A stretch of DNA of 64,000 bases from Cavia porcellus (GCF_034190915.1 NW_026947501.1:1736001-1800000); one strand, 5' to 3'. Shown: positions 12,421 through 26,671, counted from the stretch's first letter. The notes: generated from the letters alone by a model not told the origin. Numbers and translations are program-made.

Positions 12421-13914
12421 TTAGATTTTGTTTTAATTTTAGGGTTAGGTTTAGCATTAGAGTTAGGGGTTACATGTTCGGGATAGGTTTAGGTTTAGGT
12501 TTATGGTTAATTTTACTGTTAGGGTTAGGGTTAGTGATAGTGTTAGGTTTAGGCTTATGGTTTAGTGTTAGTGTTAGGGTTAGGTTTAGGGTTATGTTTA
12601 GGCTCTGTTTTACGGTTATGGTTAGGGTTACGATTAGGTTAGGGCTAGGTTTTGGGTTAGGATGAGATGTTAGGGATAGTATTAGGGTAAGGGTTAGTGT
12701 TACGGTTAGAGTTCAGTGTTACGGTTAGGTTTAGGTTTAGGGTTAGGGTTATGGTTAGAGTTTACCGTTAGGTTTGGGTTAGGGTTAGGGTTAAAGCTGA
12801 GGTTTAATCTTAGGCCTAGTTTTAGTATTAGGGTTAGTGTTAGGTTAAGGGTTATGATTTGGAATAGGGTTATGGTTAGATGTTAGCATTTGGTTTAGGG
12901 TTAGAGTTAGGGCTTGTGTTAGGGTTAGGTTTAGGCTTAGAGGTAATGGTTAGGGTTAGGGTTAAAGCTTAGGTTAAGGTTTAGGGTTAGGGTTAGGATT
13001 AAGTTTAGGGATAGGGTAAGTGTTAGGGTTAGACTTAGTGTTTAGCATTAGGGGTAGGTTTATGCTTGGGTTTAGGGTTAGGTTTAGAGGTTAGTGTTAG
13101 TGTAAGGATTAGTGTTATTGTTAGTGTTAGGGTTAGAGTTAGGGTTAGGCTTAGGGTTAGGCTTAGGCTTAGGGTTAGGTTTTGGATTACAATTAGGTTA
13201 GGGTTAGGGTTAGGTGTAGATTTAGGTTTAGCATTAGATTTAGTGTTAGTGTTAGTGTTAGGGTTAGGGTTAGTGTTATGGTTAGGGTTAAGGTTAGGGT
13301 TATTGTTAGGGTTAGGATTAGGTTTAGGGTTAGTGTTAGGGTTAGTGTTATGGTTTAGGTGTTAAGTGTTAGGAATATGGATATTGTTTAGGTTTAGGGT
13401 TAGAATTAGGATTAGGGTTAGGGTTATGGTTTGGGTTAGCGTTTAGGATTAGGGTTAGGGTTAGTGTTATCGTTGGGTTTAGGGTTAGATTGAGGTTTAT
13501 GGTTAGGGTTAGTGTTATGTTTAGTTGTTAGGTTAGTGTTCGGGTTAGGGTTAGGGTTATGCTGAGGTTAGGGTTCGGGTTAGGTATTACAGTCAGTGTT
13601 AGTGTTAGTATAAGGGGTTGGTTTAGTTTTAAGGTAAGGGGTTAAAGTTAGTTTTAGGTTTAGGGTCATGATTAGGTTTAGGGTTAGGGTTAGGGTTAGG
13701 GTTAGGGTTAGTTTTAGAGTTTAGTGTTAGTGTTAGCGTTTCGGTTAATGTTATGGTTAGAGTTTAGTGTTAGTGTTAGTGTTAGGGTTTCAGTTAGAGT
13801 TTAGGCTAAGGTTTAGGGCTAGGTTTTAGGTTAGGTTTATGATTAGTGTTAGGTTTAGGTTTAGGGTTAGGATTAGTGTTAGGTTTAGTGTTAGGTTTAT
13901 TGTAAGGATTAAGT

Positions 13915-14100
13915 TTAGCGTTAGGGTTAGGGCTTAGGTGTTATGGATCAGGTTATGGTTATGATAAGGTTATGGTTAGGGTGAGGCTTAGAAGTTATGG
14001 TTAGCGTTAGGGTTAGGGCTTAGGTGTTATGGATCAGGTTATGGTTATGGTAAGGTTATGGTTAGGGTGAGGCTTAGAAGTTATGGTTAGCGTTAGGGTT
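13915..14100 (+). repeat. 86-bp tandem duplication
   Basis: The string GCGTTAGGGTTAGGGCTTAG starts at 13918 and again at 14004. The intervening bases, including TTATGGATCAGGTTATGG and GTGAGGCTTAGAAGTTATGG, repeat with one visible change (ATGATAAGG versus ATGGTAAGG). A related single copy lies near 18205-18275 inside the diverged 4.15-kb pair, which suggests the tandem doubling came after that pair formed, or that one copy was lost there. Confidence 0.85.
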
Positions 14101-17100
14101 AGGGTTAGGGTTAAAGTTAATTTAGGGTTATGGTGAGCATTATGGTTAGAGATAGGTAAGGGTTAGGATTAGGTTTAGTCATTAGGTTTACCATTAGATT
14201 TATGGTTAGGGTTAGGGTTAGGTTTAGAGGTTAGTGTTAGCGTTAGGGCTAGGGTTAGGGTTAGGGTTAGGGTTAGGTTTAGGGTTAGGTTTAGAGTTAG
14301 GATGAGTTTTAGTGTTAGGGTGAGCCTTAGGGTTAGGTTTAGGTTTAGAGATAGGGTTACATCTAGGCTTCGGGTTATGGTAAGTGTGATGATTACGATT
14401 AGTTTAGGATTAGAGTTAGGGTTAGGGTTAGGTTTAGGCTTACGTGTAGTGTTAGGATTTGGATTAGGATTAGGGTTAGGGTTAGGGTCAGGTTTAGTGG
14501 TTAGGTGTTAGGGATACGTTTATGGCTGGGCTTTGGGTTACAGTTAGGTTTAGGGTTACTATGACGTTAAGGTTAGTGTTAGGATTACTGTAAGGGGTAG
14601 CATTTGCGTTAGACTTAAGGTCACTTTTAGGGTTAGGCTTTGGGTTAAGTTTAGGGTTTAGGTGTTAGTGATAGGGTTATAGTTAGGGTTAGGTTTAGGT
14701 TAGGTTTAGGTTTAGGGTTAAGGTTATGGTTAGTGTTAGCGTTTAGGGTTAGGGTTATGGTTAGGGTTAGTGTTATTGTTAGTGTTAGTGTTAGGGTTAG
14801 GTTGAGGTTTAGGGTTAGGGTTAGGTTTAGGGTTAGTATTAGATTTTGTTTTAATTTTAGGGTTAGGTTTAGGGTTAGAGTTAGGGGTTACGTGTTCGGG
14901 ATAGGCTTAGGTTTAGGGTTAGGGTTAGTTTTACGGTTAGGGTTAGGGTTAGTGATAGTGTTAGCTTTAAGGTTATTGTTTAGTGTTAGTGTTAGGGTTA
15001 GGGTTAAGTTTAGGCTTCAGGTTACGGTTATGGTTAGGGTTATGATTAGGTTAGGGCTAGGTTTTGGGTTAGGATGAGATGTTAGTGATAGTTTAAGGGT
15101 TAGGGTTAGTGTTATTGTTAGAGTTCAGTGTTACAGCTAGGTTTTGGGTTAGGGTTAGGGTTATGGTTAGAGATTAGCCTTAGGTTTGGGTTAGGGTTAG
15201 GGTTAAAGCTGAGGTTTAATCTTAGGCCTAATGTTAGGGTTAGGGTTATTGTTAGGTTAAGTGTTATGATTAGGGATAGGGTTATGGTTAGAGGTTAGCA
15301 TTTGGTTTAGGGTTAGAGTTAGGGCTAGTGTTAGGGTTAGGTTTAGGCTTAGAGGTAATGGTTAGGGTTAGGATTAAAGCTTAGGTTAAGTTTTAAGGTT
15401 AGGGTTAGGATTAGGTTTAGGGATAGTTTAAGGGTTAGGGTTAGCCTTAGTATTTAGCATTAGGGGTAGGTTTACGCTTGGGTTTAGGGTTAGGTTTAGA
15501 GGTTAGTGTTAGTGTAAAGGTTAGTGTTAGTGTTAGTGTTAGTGTTAGTGTTAGGGTTAGAGTTAGGGGTAGGCTTAGGGTTAGGCTGAGGGTTATGGTT
15601 AGGGTTATTGTCAGGGTTAGTGTTATGGTTTAGGGGTTAGGTGTTAGGAATAGGGATATCGTTTAGGTTTAGGGTTAGAATTAGGGTTAGAGTTAGGGTT
15701 ACCGTTAGGGTTATCCTTTAGGGTTAGGGTTAATGTTATCTTTGGGTTTAGGGTTAGATTGAGTTTTAGGGTTAGGGTTAGTGTTATGGTTAGATGTTAG
15801 GTTTAGTGTTCAGGTTAGGGTTAGGGTTAGGGTTATGCTAAGGTTAGGGTTCGGGTTAGGTATTACAGTCAGGGTTAGTGTTAGTATGAGGTGTTGGTTT
15901 AGTGTTAAGTTAACAGATTAATGTTAGGTTTAGGTTTAGAGTCATGATTAGGTTTTACGGTTAGGGTTAGGTTTTTAGGTTAGTGTTAGGGTTAGGTTTA
16001 GTGTTATGGTTAGAGTTAGGGTTATGGTTAGGGTTATAGTTAGGGTTAGTGTTATGGTTGGGGTTATGGTTAGGTTGAGGTTTTGTGTTAGGATTTGTGT
16101 TAGGGTTAGATGTTATGTTTAGTGTTAAGGTTAGGTTTACGTTTAGGATTAGGGTTAGGTTTAGGGTAAGGGTTAGTGTTAAGCATATGCTAGGATTAGG
16201 GTTTTGGTTAGGGTTAAGTATTACAGTCAGGTTTAGGGTTAGTTTAGGGGTAGGCTTATGGTTAGGGTAAGGGATTAATGCTAGGTTTAGTGTTAGGGTT
16301 ATTGTTATGGTTATGGTTAGGATTAAGGTTAGGGTTAGGGTTAGTTTTAGAGTTTAGTGTTAGTGTTAGGGTTTTGGTTAGTGTTACGGTTAGAGTTTAG
16401 GGTAAAGTTTACGGCTAGGTTTAGGATTAGGGTTAGGGTTAGGATTCGGGTTAGTTTTAGGGTTATGGTTAGAGGTTAGCATTCGATTTAGGGTTAGGTT
16501 TTCGGTTACGGTTAGGCTTAGAGCTGATGGTTAGGGTTAGTGTTACGCTTAGGGCTAAAGCATAGGTTAAGGGTTAGGTTTAGGTTTAGGGTTAGGGGTA
16601 GGGAATGGTTAAGGTTTAGGATTAGTGTTAGGGATTAGGTTTAGGGTTAGGATTATGGTTAGTGCTAGGGTTAGGTATAGAGGTTAGTGTTAGTGTTATG
16701 ATTAGGGTTAAGGTTAGTTTTAGGGTTAGTTTTAGGGTTAGAATTAGGGTTAGGTCTTGGTTTTAGAATAGGGTTATGGTTTGGTTTAGTTTTACAATTA
16801 GTTTAGTGTTAGGGTTAGGGTCATGTTTAGTGGTTAGGTGTTAGAGATAGTGTTATGGTTATGGTTAGGGTTAGGATTAGTGTTTGGTTTAGGGTTAGGA
16901 TTAGAATTTAGGGTTTTGCTTAGGGTTAGGGTCAGGTTTAGGTGTTAGCTGTGAGGAATAGGTTTATGGTTATGGTGAGGTTTAGGGTTAGGTTAGGCTT
17001 ATGGTTAGGGTTAGGTTTAGGGTTAGGTTTAGTGTTAGGATTATAACTTTGTGTTAGGGTTAGGGTTAGGTTTACGGTTAGGGTTTGGGTTAGGACTAGG

Positions 17101-20100
17101 TTTAGGGTTAGGGTTAGGGGTTACCTGTTAGCGTTAGGGTCATGGTTAGCATTAGGGTTATGGTTAGATGTTAGCGTTAGGTTTAGTTTTAGGGTTTGTG
17201 TTAGAGTTACAGTTAAACGTTACTGTTAGGGTTGGGGTTACTGTTAGGGTTTAGCGTTAGTGTTAGAGTAACTTTTAGGGTTAGGGTTAGGGTTACACTT
17301 AGTGTTAGGGTTATGATTTAGGTTAGGGTTAAGGGTTAGCTGTTAGGGAGAGGATTAGGGTTGGGCTTTGGGTTATGGTTAGGGTTAGCGTTACGAATAA
17401 TTTTAGGGTTAGTGTTAGGGTTAGACTTATGGGTAGTGTTAGGTTTAGCATTAGTTTTAGAGTTAGGGTTAGGATTAGGATTAGCGTTTAGGTGTTAGTG
17501 ATAGGGTAGGATTAGGGTTTGGTTTAGTGTTCGGTTTAGGGTTAGGGTTAGGGATAGTGTTAGGTTTAGGGTTAGGTTTAGTTTTAGGGTTAGGTTTAGG
17601 TTTAGTTTTAGGGTTAGGTTTAGAAGTTAGTTTTAGAGTTAGGGTTAGCGTTAGGGTTAGGGTTAGGGTTATGGTTAGAAGTTAGCCTTTGGTTTAGGGT
17701 TAGAATAAGGGTGAGTATTAGGGTTAGGGTTAGGCTTAGAGTTTATGGTTATGGTTATGTTTAGGGTTAGGGTTAAAGCTTATCTTCAGGGTTATGGTTA
17801 GTGTTAGTGTTAGGGATACAGTAAGGGTTAGGATTAGTGTTATTGGTTAATTTTAGGGTTAGGGTTACATTTAGGGTTAGGGTTTGATTTAGAGGTTAGT
17901 GTTAGGGTTAGGTTTATGTTTGGGGTTAGTGTGAGGCCTAGGGTTAGCGTTAGAGTTAGGGTTAGGTTTAGGCTAAGGTTATGTTTAGGTTTAGTGTTAT
18001 AATTAGGTTAGCGTTAGGGTTAGGATTAGGGTTAGGTTTAGGGTTAGGTTTAGGATTAAGGTTAGAGTTAGCAGTTAGCGTTAGGTTTGGGTTAGGGTTA
18101 TGGTTAAAGCTTAGGTTTAGGGTTAGGTTTAGGTTTAAGATTATGGTTAGTGTTACAGTTAGTGTTAGGGTTACTTTTAGGGTTAGGTTTAGTGATAGGA
18201 TTTGGGCTTAGGTGTTACGCATCAGGTTATGGTTATGGTAAGTTTAGGGTTAGGGTGAGGCTTAGAAGTTATGGTTAGGGTTAGGGTTAAGGTTAGGGTT
18301 AAAGTTAATTTAGGGTTAGGGTGAACATTAGAGTTAGAGATAGGTAAGGGTTAGGATTAGGGTTAGTCGTTAGGTTTAGCATTAGGTTTACGATTAGGGT
18401 TAGGGTTAGGTTTAGAGGTTAGTGTTAGCGTTAGGGCTAGGGTTAGGGTTAGTGTTAGGTTTAGGGTTAGGTTTAGAGTTAGGATGAGGTTTAGTGTTAG
18501 GGTGAGCGTTAGGGTTAGGTTTAGGTTTAGAGATAGGGTTACGTCTAGGCTTCGGGTTAAGGTAAGGGTTATGATTACGATTAGTTAAGGAATAGAGTTA
18601 GGGTTAGGGTTAGGTTTAGGCTTACGGGTAGTGTTAGGATTTGGATTAGGATTAGGGTTAGGGTTACGGTCAGGTTTAGGGGTTAGGTGTTAAGGATAGT
18701 GTTAAGGTTAGGCTTCGGATTACAGTTAGGTTTAGGGTTACATTGAGTTTAGGGTTAGTGTTAGGATTAGTATAATAGGTAGTGTTTGCGTTAGACTTAG
18801 GGTTACTTTTAGAGTTAGGCTTCGGGTTAGTTTTAGAGGTTAGGTGTTAGTGATAGGGTTATAGTTAGGATTAGGTTTAGGTTAGGTTTAGGGTTAGGGT
18901 TAAGTTTATGGTTAGTGTTAGCGTTTAGGTTAGGGTTATTGTTAGGGTTAGGTTGAGGTTTAGGGTTAAGTTTAGGGTTAGGGTTAGTATTAGATTTTGT
19001 TTGAATTTAAGTTAGGTTTAGCTTTAGGGTTAGGGGTTACTTGTTCGGGATAGGGTTAGGATTACGGTTAGGGTTAGGTTTAAGTTTAGGGTTAGGTTTA
19101 GGGATAGTGTTAGGTTTAGGGTTATGGTTTAGTGTTAGTGTTAGGGTTAGGGTTACGTTTAGGCTTCGGATTACAGTTATGGTTAGGGTTACAATTAGGT
19201 TAGGGCTAAGTTTTGGGTTTAGATGAGATGTTAGGGATAGTTTTAAGGTTAGGGTTAGTGTTACAGTTAGAGTTCAGTGTTACAGTTACGTTTAGGTTTA
19301 GGATTAGGGTTATAGTTAGAGTTTAGCGTTAGGTTTGAGTTAGGTTTAGGGTTAAAGCTGAGGATTGATGTTAGGCTTAGTGTTAGGGTTAGGGTTAGTG
19401 TTAGGTTAAGTGTTATGGTTAGGGATAGCGTTATGGTTAGAGGTTAGCATTTGGTTTAGCGTTAGAGTTAGGGCTAGCATTAGCCTTAGGTTTAGGCTTA
19501 GAGGTAATGGTTAGGGTTAGGGTTAAAGCTTAGGTTAAAGTTTAGGGTTAGGGTTAGGATTAGGTTTAGGGATAGGGTAAGGGTTAGGCTTAGCGTTAGT
19601 GTTTAGCTTTTGGGGTAGTGTTACGGTTGTGGTTAGGGTTAGGTTTAGAGGTTAGTGTTAGTGTAAGGGTTAGGGTTGGTGTTAGTGTTAGGGTTAGAGT
19701 TAGGGTTAGGCTTAGGGTTAGGCTTAGTGTTATGGTTAGGTTTTGGATTACAATTAGGTTAGTGTTAGGGTTAGATTTAGGTTTAGCATTAGGTTTAGTG
19801 TTAGTGTTAGGGTTAGGGTTAGTGTTATGATTAGGGTTATGGTTATTGTTAGGGTTATTGTTAGGGTTAGTGTTATGGTTTAAGTGTTAGGTGTTAGGAA
19901 TAGGGATGTGGTTTAGGTTTAGGGTTAGAATTAGGGTTAGTGTTAGGGTTATGGTTAGGGTTAGTGTTTAGGGTCAGGGTTAGGGTTAGTGTTATCTTTG
20001 GGTTAAGGGTTAGATTGAAGTTTAGGGTTAGGGTTAGAGTTATAGTTAGATGTTAGGTTTAATGTTCGGTTAAGGTTAGGGTTAGGGTTATGTTAAGGTT

Positions 20101-23100
20101 AGGGTTCGGGTTAGGTATTACAGTTAGGGTTAGTTTTAGTATCAGGGGTTGGTTTAGGGTTAGTGTAAGGGATTAATGTTAGGTTTAGGTTTAGTGTCAT
20201 GGTTAGGGTAAGGGTTAGGGTTAGGTTTTTAGGTTAGTGTTAGGGTTGGTGTCATGGTTAGCGTTAGTGTTACGGTTAGTGTTTTTGTTAGGGTTAGTGT
20301 TATGGTTATGGTTTAGCATTCAGTTTTGGGTTAGATTTAGGGTTAGGTTTATTGTTAGGCTTAGGCTTGGATGTGATAGTTACTGTTAGGGTTAGGCTTA
20401 GTGTTAAAGCTTAGGTTCAGGGATAGGGTTAGGTTTAGGGTTATGGATAGGGTTATGGTTATGGTAATGTTTAATGTTAGGTTAGGGTTAGGGTTAGGTT
20501 TAGGGTTAACGTTAGGATTAGGCTTCGGGTTAGGATTAGAATTTAAGGTTAGATTTAGGGTTAGAATTATGCTTAGTGTTAGGGTTATGATTAAAGTTAG
20601 GGTTAGGGTTTAGGTTAGGGATAGCGTTAGGGTTGGGCTTTGGTTTATGGTTAGGCTTAGGCTAACGATTAGGGTTAGGTTTAGGGTTAGGGATAGAGTT
20701 AGGGGTATGTTTAGGTTTAGGGTTAGGGTTAGGGTTAGGTTTAGGCTTAGGGTTATGGTTAGGGTTAGGGATAGTGGGTTAAGGTAAAGGTTAGGGTTAG
20801 TGTTAGGTTACAGGTTATGGTTACGGATAGGGTTAGGGATAGGGTGAAATCTTAGGTTTACGGTTAGGGTTAGTGTTAGAGTTAGGGTTAGGGTTTAGGA
20901 GTTAGGGACAGAGATAAGATTAGGATTCGGGTTATGGTTAGTGTAAGGGTTACCATTAGGTTTAGGGTTAGGTTTAGGGTTAGTGTTAGGGTTAGGGTTA
21001 GATATTTTTTTTTTAATTTTATGGTTTGGTTTAGTGTTAGGGTTATGGGTTATGTGTTCAGGATAGTTTTAGGGTTAGGGTTAGTTTTACGGGTAGGGTT
21101 AGGGTTAGGGATAGTGTTAATTTTAGGGTTATGGTTTAGTGTTAGTGTTAGGGTTACGTTTAGGCTTTGGGTTACGGTTATGGATAGGGTTATGATTAGG
21201 TTAATGCAAGGTTTGGGGTTAGGATTAGATGTTAGGATAGTTTTAGGGTTAGGGTTAGTGATACGGTTAGAGTTCAGGGTTATGGTTAGGTTTAGGATTA
21301 GGGTTAGGGTTATGGTTAGAGTTTAGTGTTAGGTTTGGTTTAGGGTTAAGCTTAAAGCTGAGGTTTAATGTTAGGCTTAGTGTTAGTGTTATGTTAAGGG
21401 TTATGGTTAGAGATAGAGTTATGGTTAGAAGTTAGCATTTGTTTTAGGGTTAGAGTTAGGGCTAGGGTTAGGGTTAGGGTTAGGGTTAGGGTTAGGGGTT
21501 TAGGCTTAGAGGTAATGGTTAGGGTTAGGGTTAAAGCTTAGGTTAATGTTTAGGGTTAGGTTTAGGATTAGGTTTAAGGATAGTGTAAGGTTTACGGTTA
21601 GGGTTAGTGTTTAGCTTTAGGGGTAGGGTTACAGTTAGGGTTAGGGTTAGGTTTAGAAGTTAGTGTTACTTTTATTGTTAGGGTTTGGGTTAGTGTTAGA
21701 GTTAGAGTTAGGGTTAGGGTAAGAGTTAGTTTTAGGCTTAGCGTTAGGTTTAGTGTTATGGTTAGGTTTTGGATTACAATTCGGTTAGGGTTAGGGTTAG
21801 GGTTTGATTTAGGTTTTGCGTTAGATTTAGTGTTAGTGTTAGGGTTAGGTTTAGGGTTTAGGTGTTAGGAATAGGGATATGGGTTAGGTTTAGTGTTAGA
21901 ATTAGGGTTAGGGTTAGTGCTATGGTTAGGGTTAGCATTTAGGGTTATGTTTAGGGTTAGGGTTAGTGTTATCGTTTTTTTTTTTTAGGGTTAGATTGAG
22001 GTTTAGGGTTAGGGTTAGTGTTATGGTCAGACGTTAGGTTTAGTGTTCGGGTTAGTGTTAGGGTTAGGATTATGCTAAGTTTATTGTTCGGGTTAGGTAT
22101 TACAGTCAGGTTTAGTGTTACTATAAGGGGTAGGTTAGGGGTAGGGTAAGGGATTAATGTTAGGTTTAGGTTTAGGGTCATGTTTAGGGTTAGTGTTAGG
22201 GTTAGGTTTTTAGGTTAGTGTTTGTGTTAAGGTTAGTGTTATGCTTAGGGTTCGGGTTATGGTTAGAGTTATTGTTAGGGTTAGTGTTATGGTTAGAATT
22301 TAGCATTGTTTTGTGTTAGATTTAGGGTTAGAGTTAGTGTTAGGTTTAGGCTTAGAGGTGATGGTTAGTGTTAGGGTTAGGCTTAGGGTTAAAGCTTATG
22401 TTCAGGGTTAGGGTTATTGTTAGGGTTATGGATACAGTTATGGTTATCGTGAGGTTTAGTGTTTGGTTAGGGTTAGGCTTAGCGTTAGGTTTAGGGTTAG
22501 GGTTAGGTTTAGGTTTAAGGTTAGGATTAGATTTTAGGGTTAGGTTTAGGATTAGGGTTATGCTTAGTGTTAGGGTTATGATTATGTTTAGGGTTAGGGG
22601 TTAGGTGTTAGGGATAGGATTAGGGTAGGGATTTGGGTTACAGTTATGGTTAGGTTAACGATTATGATTAGGCTTAGGGTTAGGGTTACAGTTAGGGGTA
22701 GGGTTAGGTTTAAGTTTATTTTTAGAGTTAGTGTTTAGGGTTAGGGTTAGGGGTTAAGTGTTAGTGATAGGAATAGGTTTAGGGTTAGGTTTGGTGTTCA
22801 GTTAGGATTACGGTTAGGGTTAGGGATATTGTTAGGGTTAGGGTTAGGGTTTAGGTTTAGGGTTAAATTTAGGGTTAGGATTAGCTTTAATTATAGGGTT
22901 ACAGTTAGTGTTTGGGTTACAAGTTAGGTTTGGTGTTAGGGTTAGCGTTAGGGTTAGTGTTAATGTAACTGTTAGGGTTAGAGGTTATTGTTTGGTTTAA
23001 TGTTAGAGTTAGGGTTATGGTTAGTGTTAGGGTTAGGCTTAAATGTTATGGTTAGGGTTAGGGTTAGGGTTAAAGCTTAGTTTCCAGGTTATGGTTAGTG

Positions 23101-26100
23101 TTAAGCTTAGGGTTATGGTTAGAGTTTAGTATTAGGTTTAAGGTTAGTGTTTGGGTTAGGGTTAGTGTTATGTTTATAAGTTAGCGTTTGTTTTAGGGTT
23201 AGAGTTTGGGTTAGCGTTAGTGTTAGGGTTAGAGGTTATGGTTATTGTTAGGATTAGGGTTAGTTTTAAAGCTTAGGTTCAGGGTTACGTTTAGGGTTGG
23301 GATGAGTGATAGGGTAAGATTTAGGATTATGGTTAGTGGTTAGTTTTAGGGTTAGCACTACATTTAAAATTAGGGTTATATTTAGAGGTTAGTTATAAGA
23401 TTAGGTTTAGAGTTAGGGTTAGTGTGAGGATTAGGGTTAGGGTTAGAGTTAGGGTTAGGGTTAGCCTTAGGGTTATGATTAGGGTTAGTGTTACAATTAG
23501 GTTATCATTAGGGTTACGGTTAGGTTTAGTGTTAGGTTTAGCGGTTAGCATTAGGTTTGAGTTAGGGTTATGGATAAATCATAGGTTTAGTTTTAGTGTT
23601 AGGGTAATAGTCATGGTTAGTGTTAGGGTTAGTTTTTTTTGTTAGGGATAGGTTTAGTTTATGGTTACAGGTGAGCATTAGGTTTAGTAATAGAGTATGT
23701 GGTTAGGGTTAGGGTTAGGGTTAGGGTGAGGCTTAGAAGTTATGTTCATTTTTATGGTTAGGGTGAGGGTTAAAGCTTAGGTTTAGGGTTAGGTTTAGCA
23801 TTAGGGTTAGATATAGGGTAAGGGTTAGGATTAGCATTAGTTGTTAGTTTTAGGGTTTGGTTTACGGTTTGGTTTAGGGTTAGGTTTAGAGGTTAGTGTT
23901 AGGGTTAGGGTTAGTTTTGGAGTTAGGTTTAGGTTTAGGGTAAGGTTTAGCGTTAGGGTTAGGTTCAGGGTTAGGGATAGGGTGACAGCTAGTCTTTGGG
24001 TTACGGAAAGGGTTAGGGTTATGATTAAGTTTGGGTTAGAGTTAGGGTTAGCGTTAGGGTTACGGTTAGTGTTAGGATTTCGATTAGGATTAGGGACAGT
24101 GTTAGGGTTAGGTTTAGGGGTTAGGCATTAAGGATAGTTTTAGGGTTACACTTCGCATTACGTTTAGCTTTAGGGATACGATGAGGTTAGGGTTAGTGTT
24201 AGGGTCAGGGTTAGGGTTGGGGTAGCATTTGAGTTAGAATAAGGGTTAGTTTTATGGTTAGGGTTAGGGTTAGGTTTAGGGGTTAGGTGTTAGCTATAGG
24301 GTTATAGTTAGGGCTAGGTTTAGGGTTAGCTTTAGTGCTAGGTTTAGGTTTAGGGTTAAGGTTATGGTTAGTGTTAGCATTTATGGTTAGGGTGATGGTT
24401 ATGGTTAGTGTTATGTTTAATGTTAGAATTAGGTTTAGGTTTAGGGTTGTGGTTAGAGTTAGGATTAGTTTCAGGGCTTAAGGTCAGGGGTTAGGCTTAG
24501 GGTTATGGCTTAGGGTTAGGTGTTAGGTTTAGGGGTTAGCGTTATGGTTAGGTTTATGGGTAGGATTAAGTTTAGGGTTTCGATTAGGGTTATAGATTAT
24601 GGTTATGGTTAGGGTATGGTTAGGGTTCGTGTTCCTTTTAGGTTTTGATGTTAGTGTCAGGGATAGTGTTAGGGTTAGGTTTAGGTTTAGGGTTAGGGTT
24701 AGGGTTAGAAGTTAGGGTTAGGGTTAAGGTTAGGCTTAGGCTTAGCCTTAGGCTTAGAGTGTGTTAGGTTTAATATTCGGGTTTAGGGCTAGTGTTAGGG
24801 TTAGGGTTAGGTTTAAGATTATGGTTAGGCTTAGGGTTATGGTTAGGGTTAGGGTTACGAATAGGTTTAGGTCTAGCCTTAGGGTTAGGTTTAGGGTTAG
24901 GGTTCTGTTTAGTGCTAGTTTTAGGGTTAGAGTTAGCTTTGGGGTAAGGTGTTAGGTGCTAGGGATAGGGTTAGAGTTAGCACAGGATTAAGGTTAGGTT
25001 TCCGGATAGGTTTACTGTTAGGGTTAGGGATAGTGGGTTAGTGTTAGGGTTAGGGTTAGGGTTAGGTTTAGGGTTAGGGTTAGCGTTAGGCTTAGAGATT
25101 ATGGTTAGTGATAGGGTTAGGGACAGGGTGAAAGCTTAGGTTCACCGATAGGGTTAGTGTTAGAGTTAGGGTTAGGGATAGGTGTGAAGGTTAGGATTAG
25201 GGTTAGTGGTTAGTTTTAGCATTAGGGTTACGGTTAAGGTTAGGGTTAGATTTAGAGGTTAGTTTTAGGGTTAGGTTTTGGGTTAGGGTTACAGTTTGAC
25301 TTCAATTAAGTTAGCGTTACATTTAGGTTTAGGGTTATAGTTAGGGTTAGGGTTTGCGTAACATGTAGTGTTAAGTTTAGGGTGAAGGTTAGGGTTAGGT
25401 TTAGGGGTTGGGTGTTAAGGATAGGGTTTTGAGTTAGGGTTAGGGTTAGTTTCATGGTTAGGGTTAGGGTTAGGTTGAGGTTTAGTGTTAGGGTTAGAAG
25501 GTAGGTTTATTGTTAGGTTTAGGTTTAGGGTTAGGGATAATTTAAAGTTAGGGTTAGTGTTAGAGGTTTGGGTTAGTGTTAGGGTTAGGTCTAGGGTTAA
25601 GGTTAGGCTTAGTGTTAGAGGTATGGGTTAAGGTAGGTTTAGAGTTAGGGTTAGGGATATGGTTAGGGTATGCTAGTGTTAGGGTTAGGGATACATATTA
25701 AGTTCAGGGTGAGAGTTAGTTTTAGGGGTAGGGTTATGGTTCAGGTAAGGGATTAATGTTAGCTTTAGGGTTAGGGTTATGGTTATAGTTAGGGCTAGGG
25801 TTAGAGATAGGATTAGAAGTTAGGATTAGCCGTATGGTTAGTTTTATGGTTATGTTTAGGGTTAGGGTTAGTGTTCAAGTTAGGGTTAGTGTTTAGGAGT
25901 TAGGGAGAGGGATAAGTTTAGGCTTCGCGTTACGGTTAGGGTTAGGGTTACGATTAAGTTTAGGATTAGGCTTAGGGTTCGATTTTGTTTTAATTTTAGG
26001 GTTAGTTTTAGCGTTACAGTTAGGGGTTACGTGTTCTTGGTAGGGTTAGGGTTAGGGTTAGTTTTACAGCTAGGGTTAGGGTTAGGGATAGTGTTAGTTT

Positions 26101-26635
26101 TAGGGTTATGGTTTAGTGTTAGTGTTAGGGTTAGGGTTACGTTTAGGCTTTGGCTTACGGTTATCGTTAGGGTTACGATTAGGTTAGGGCTAGGTTTTGC
26201 GTTAGGATTAGATGTTAGGGATAGTTTTAGGGTTAGGTTTAGTGTTACGGTTAGAGTTCAGGGTGATGTTTAGTTTTAGGTTTAGGGTTAGGGTTATGGT
26301 TAGAGGTTAGCGTTTCATTTGGGTTAGGGTTAGGGTTAAAGCTGAGGTTTAATATTAGGCTTTGTGTTAGGGTTAGGTTTAGTGTTAGGTTAAGGGTTAT
26401 GGTTTGGGATCGGGTTATGGTTAGAGGTTAGCATTTGGTTTAGGGATAGAGTTAGGGCTAGGGTTAGGGTTAGGTTTAGGCTTAGAGGTAATGGTTAGGG
26501 TTAGAGTTAGGGTTAAAGCTTAGGGGAAGTGTTAGTGTAAGGGTTAGGATTAGTTTTAGGGATAGGGTAAGGTTTAGGTTTTGCGTTAGTGGTTAGCTTT
26601 AGGGGTAGGGTTACGGTTAGGGTTAGGTTTAAAGT

Positions 26636-26671
26636 TTAGTGTTAGTGTTAGTGTTAGTGTTAGTGTTAGTG
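26636..26671 (+). repeat. Homogeneous TTAGTG run (6 units)
   Basis: Six consecutive TTAGTG units stand out in a mixed array. They suggest local slippage expansion of one variant hexamer. A similar run of seven lies at 29393-29434. Confidence 0.85.

Noticed and set aside
20934..21326. 130-codon plus-strand open frame rich in Val-Arg and Leu-Gly
   Set aside because: Hexamer repeat artefact. Similar frames occur throughout the array at positions set by the variant order.
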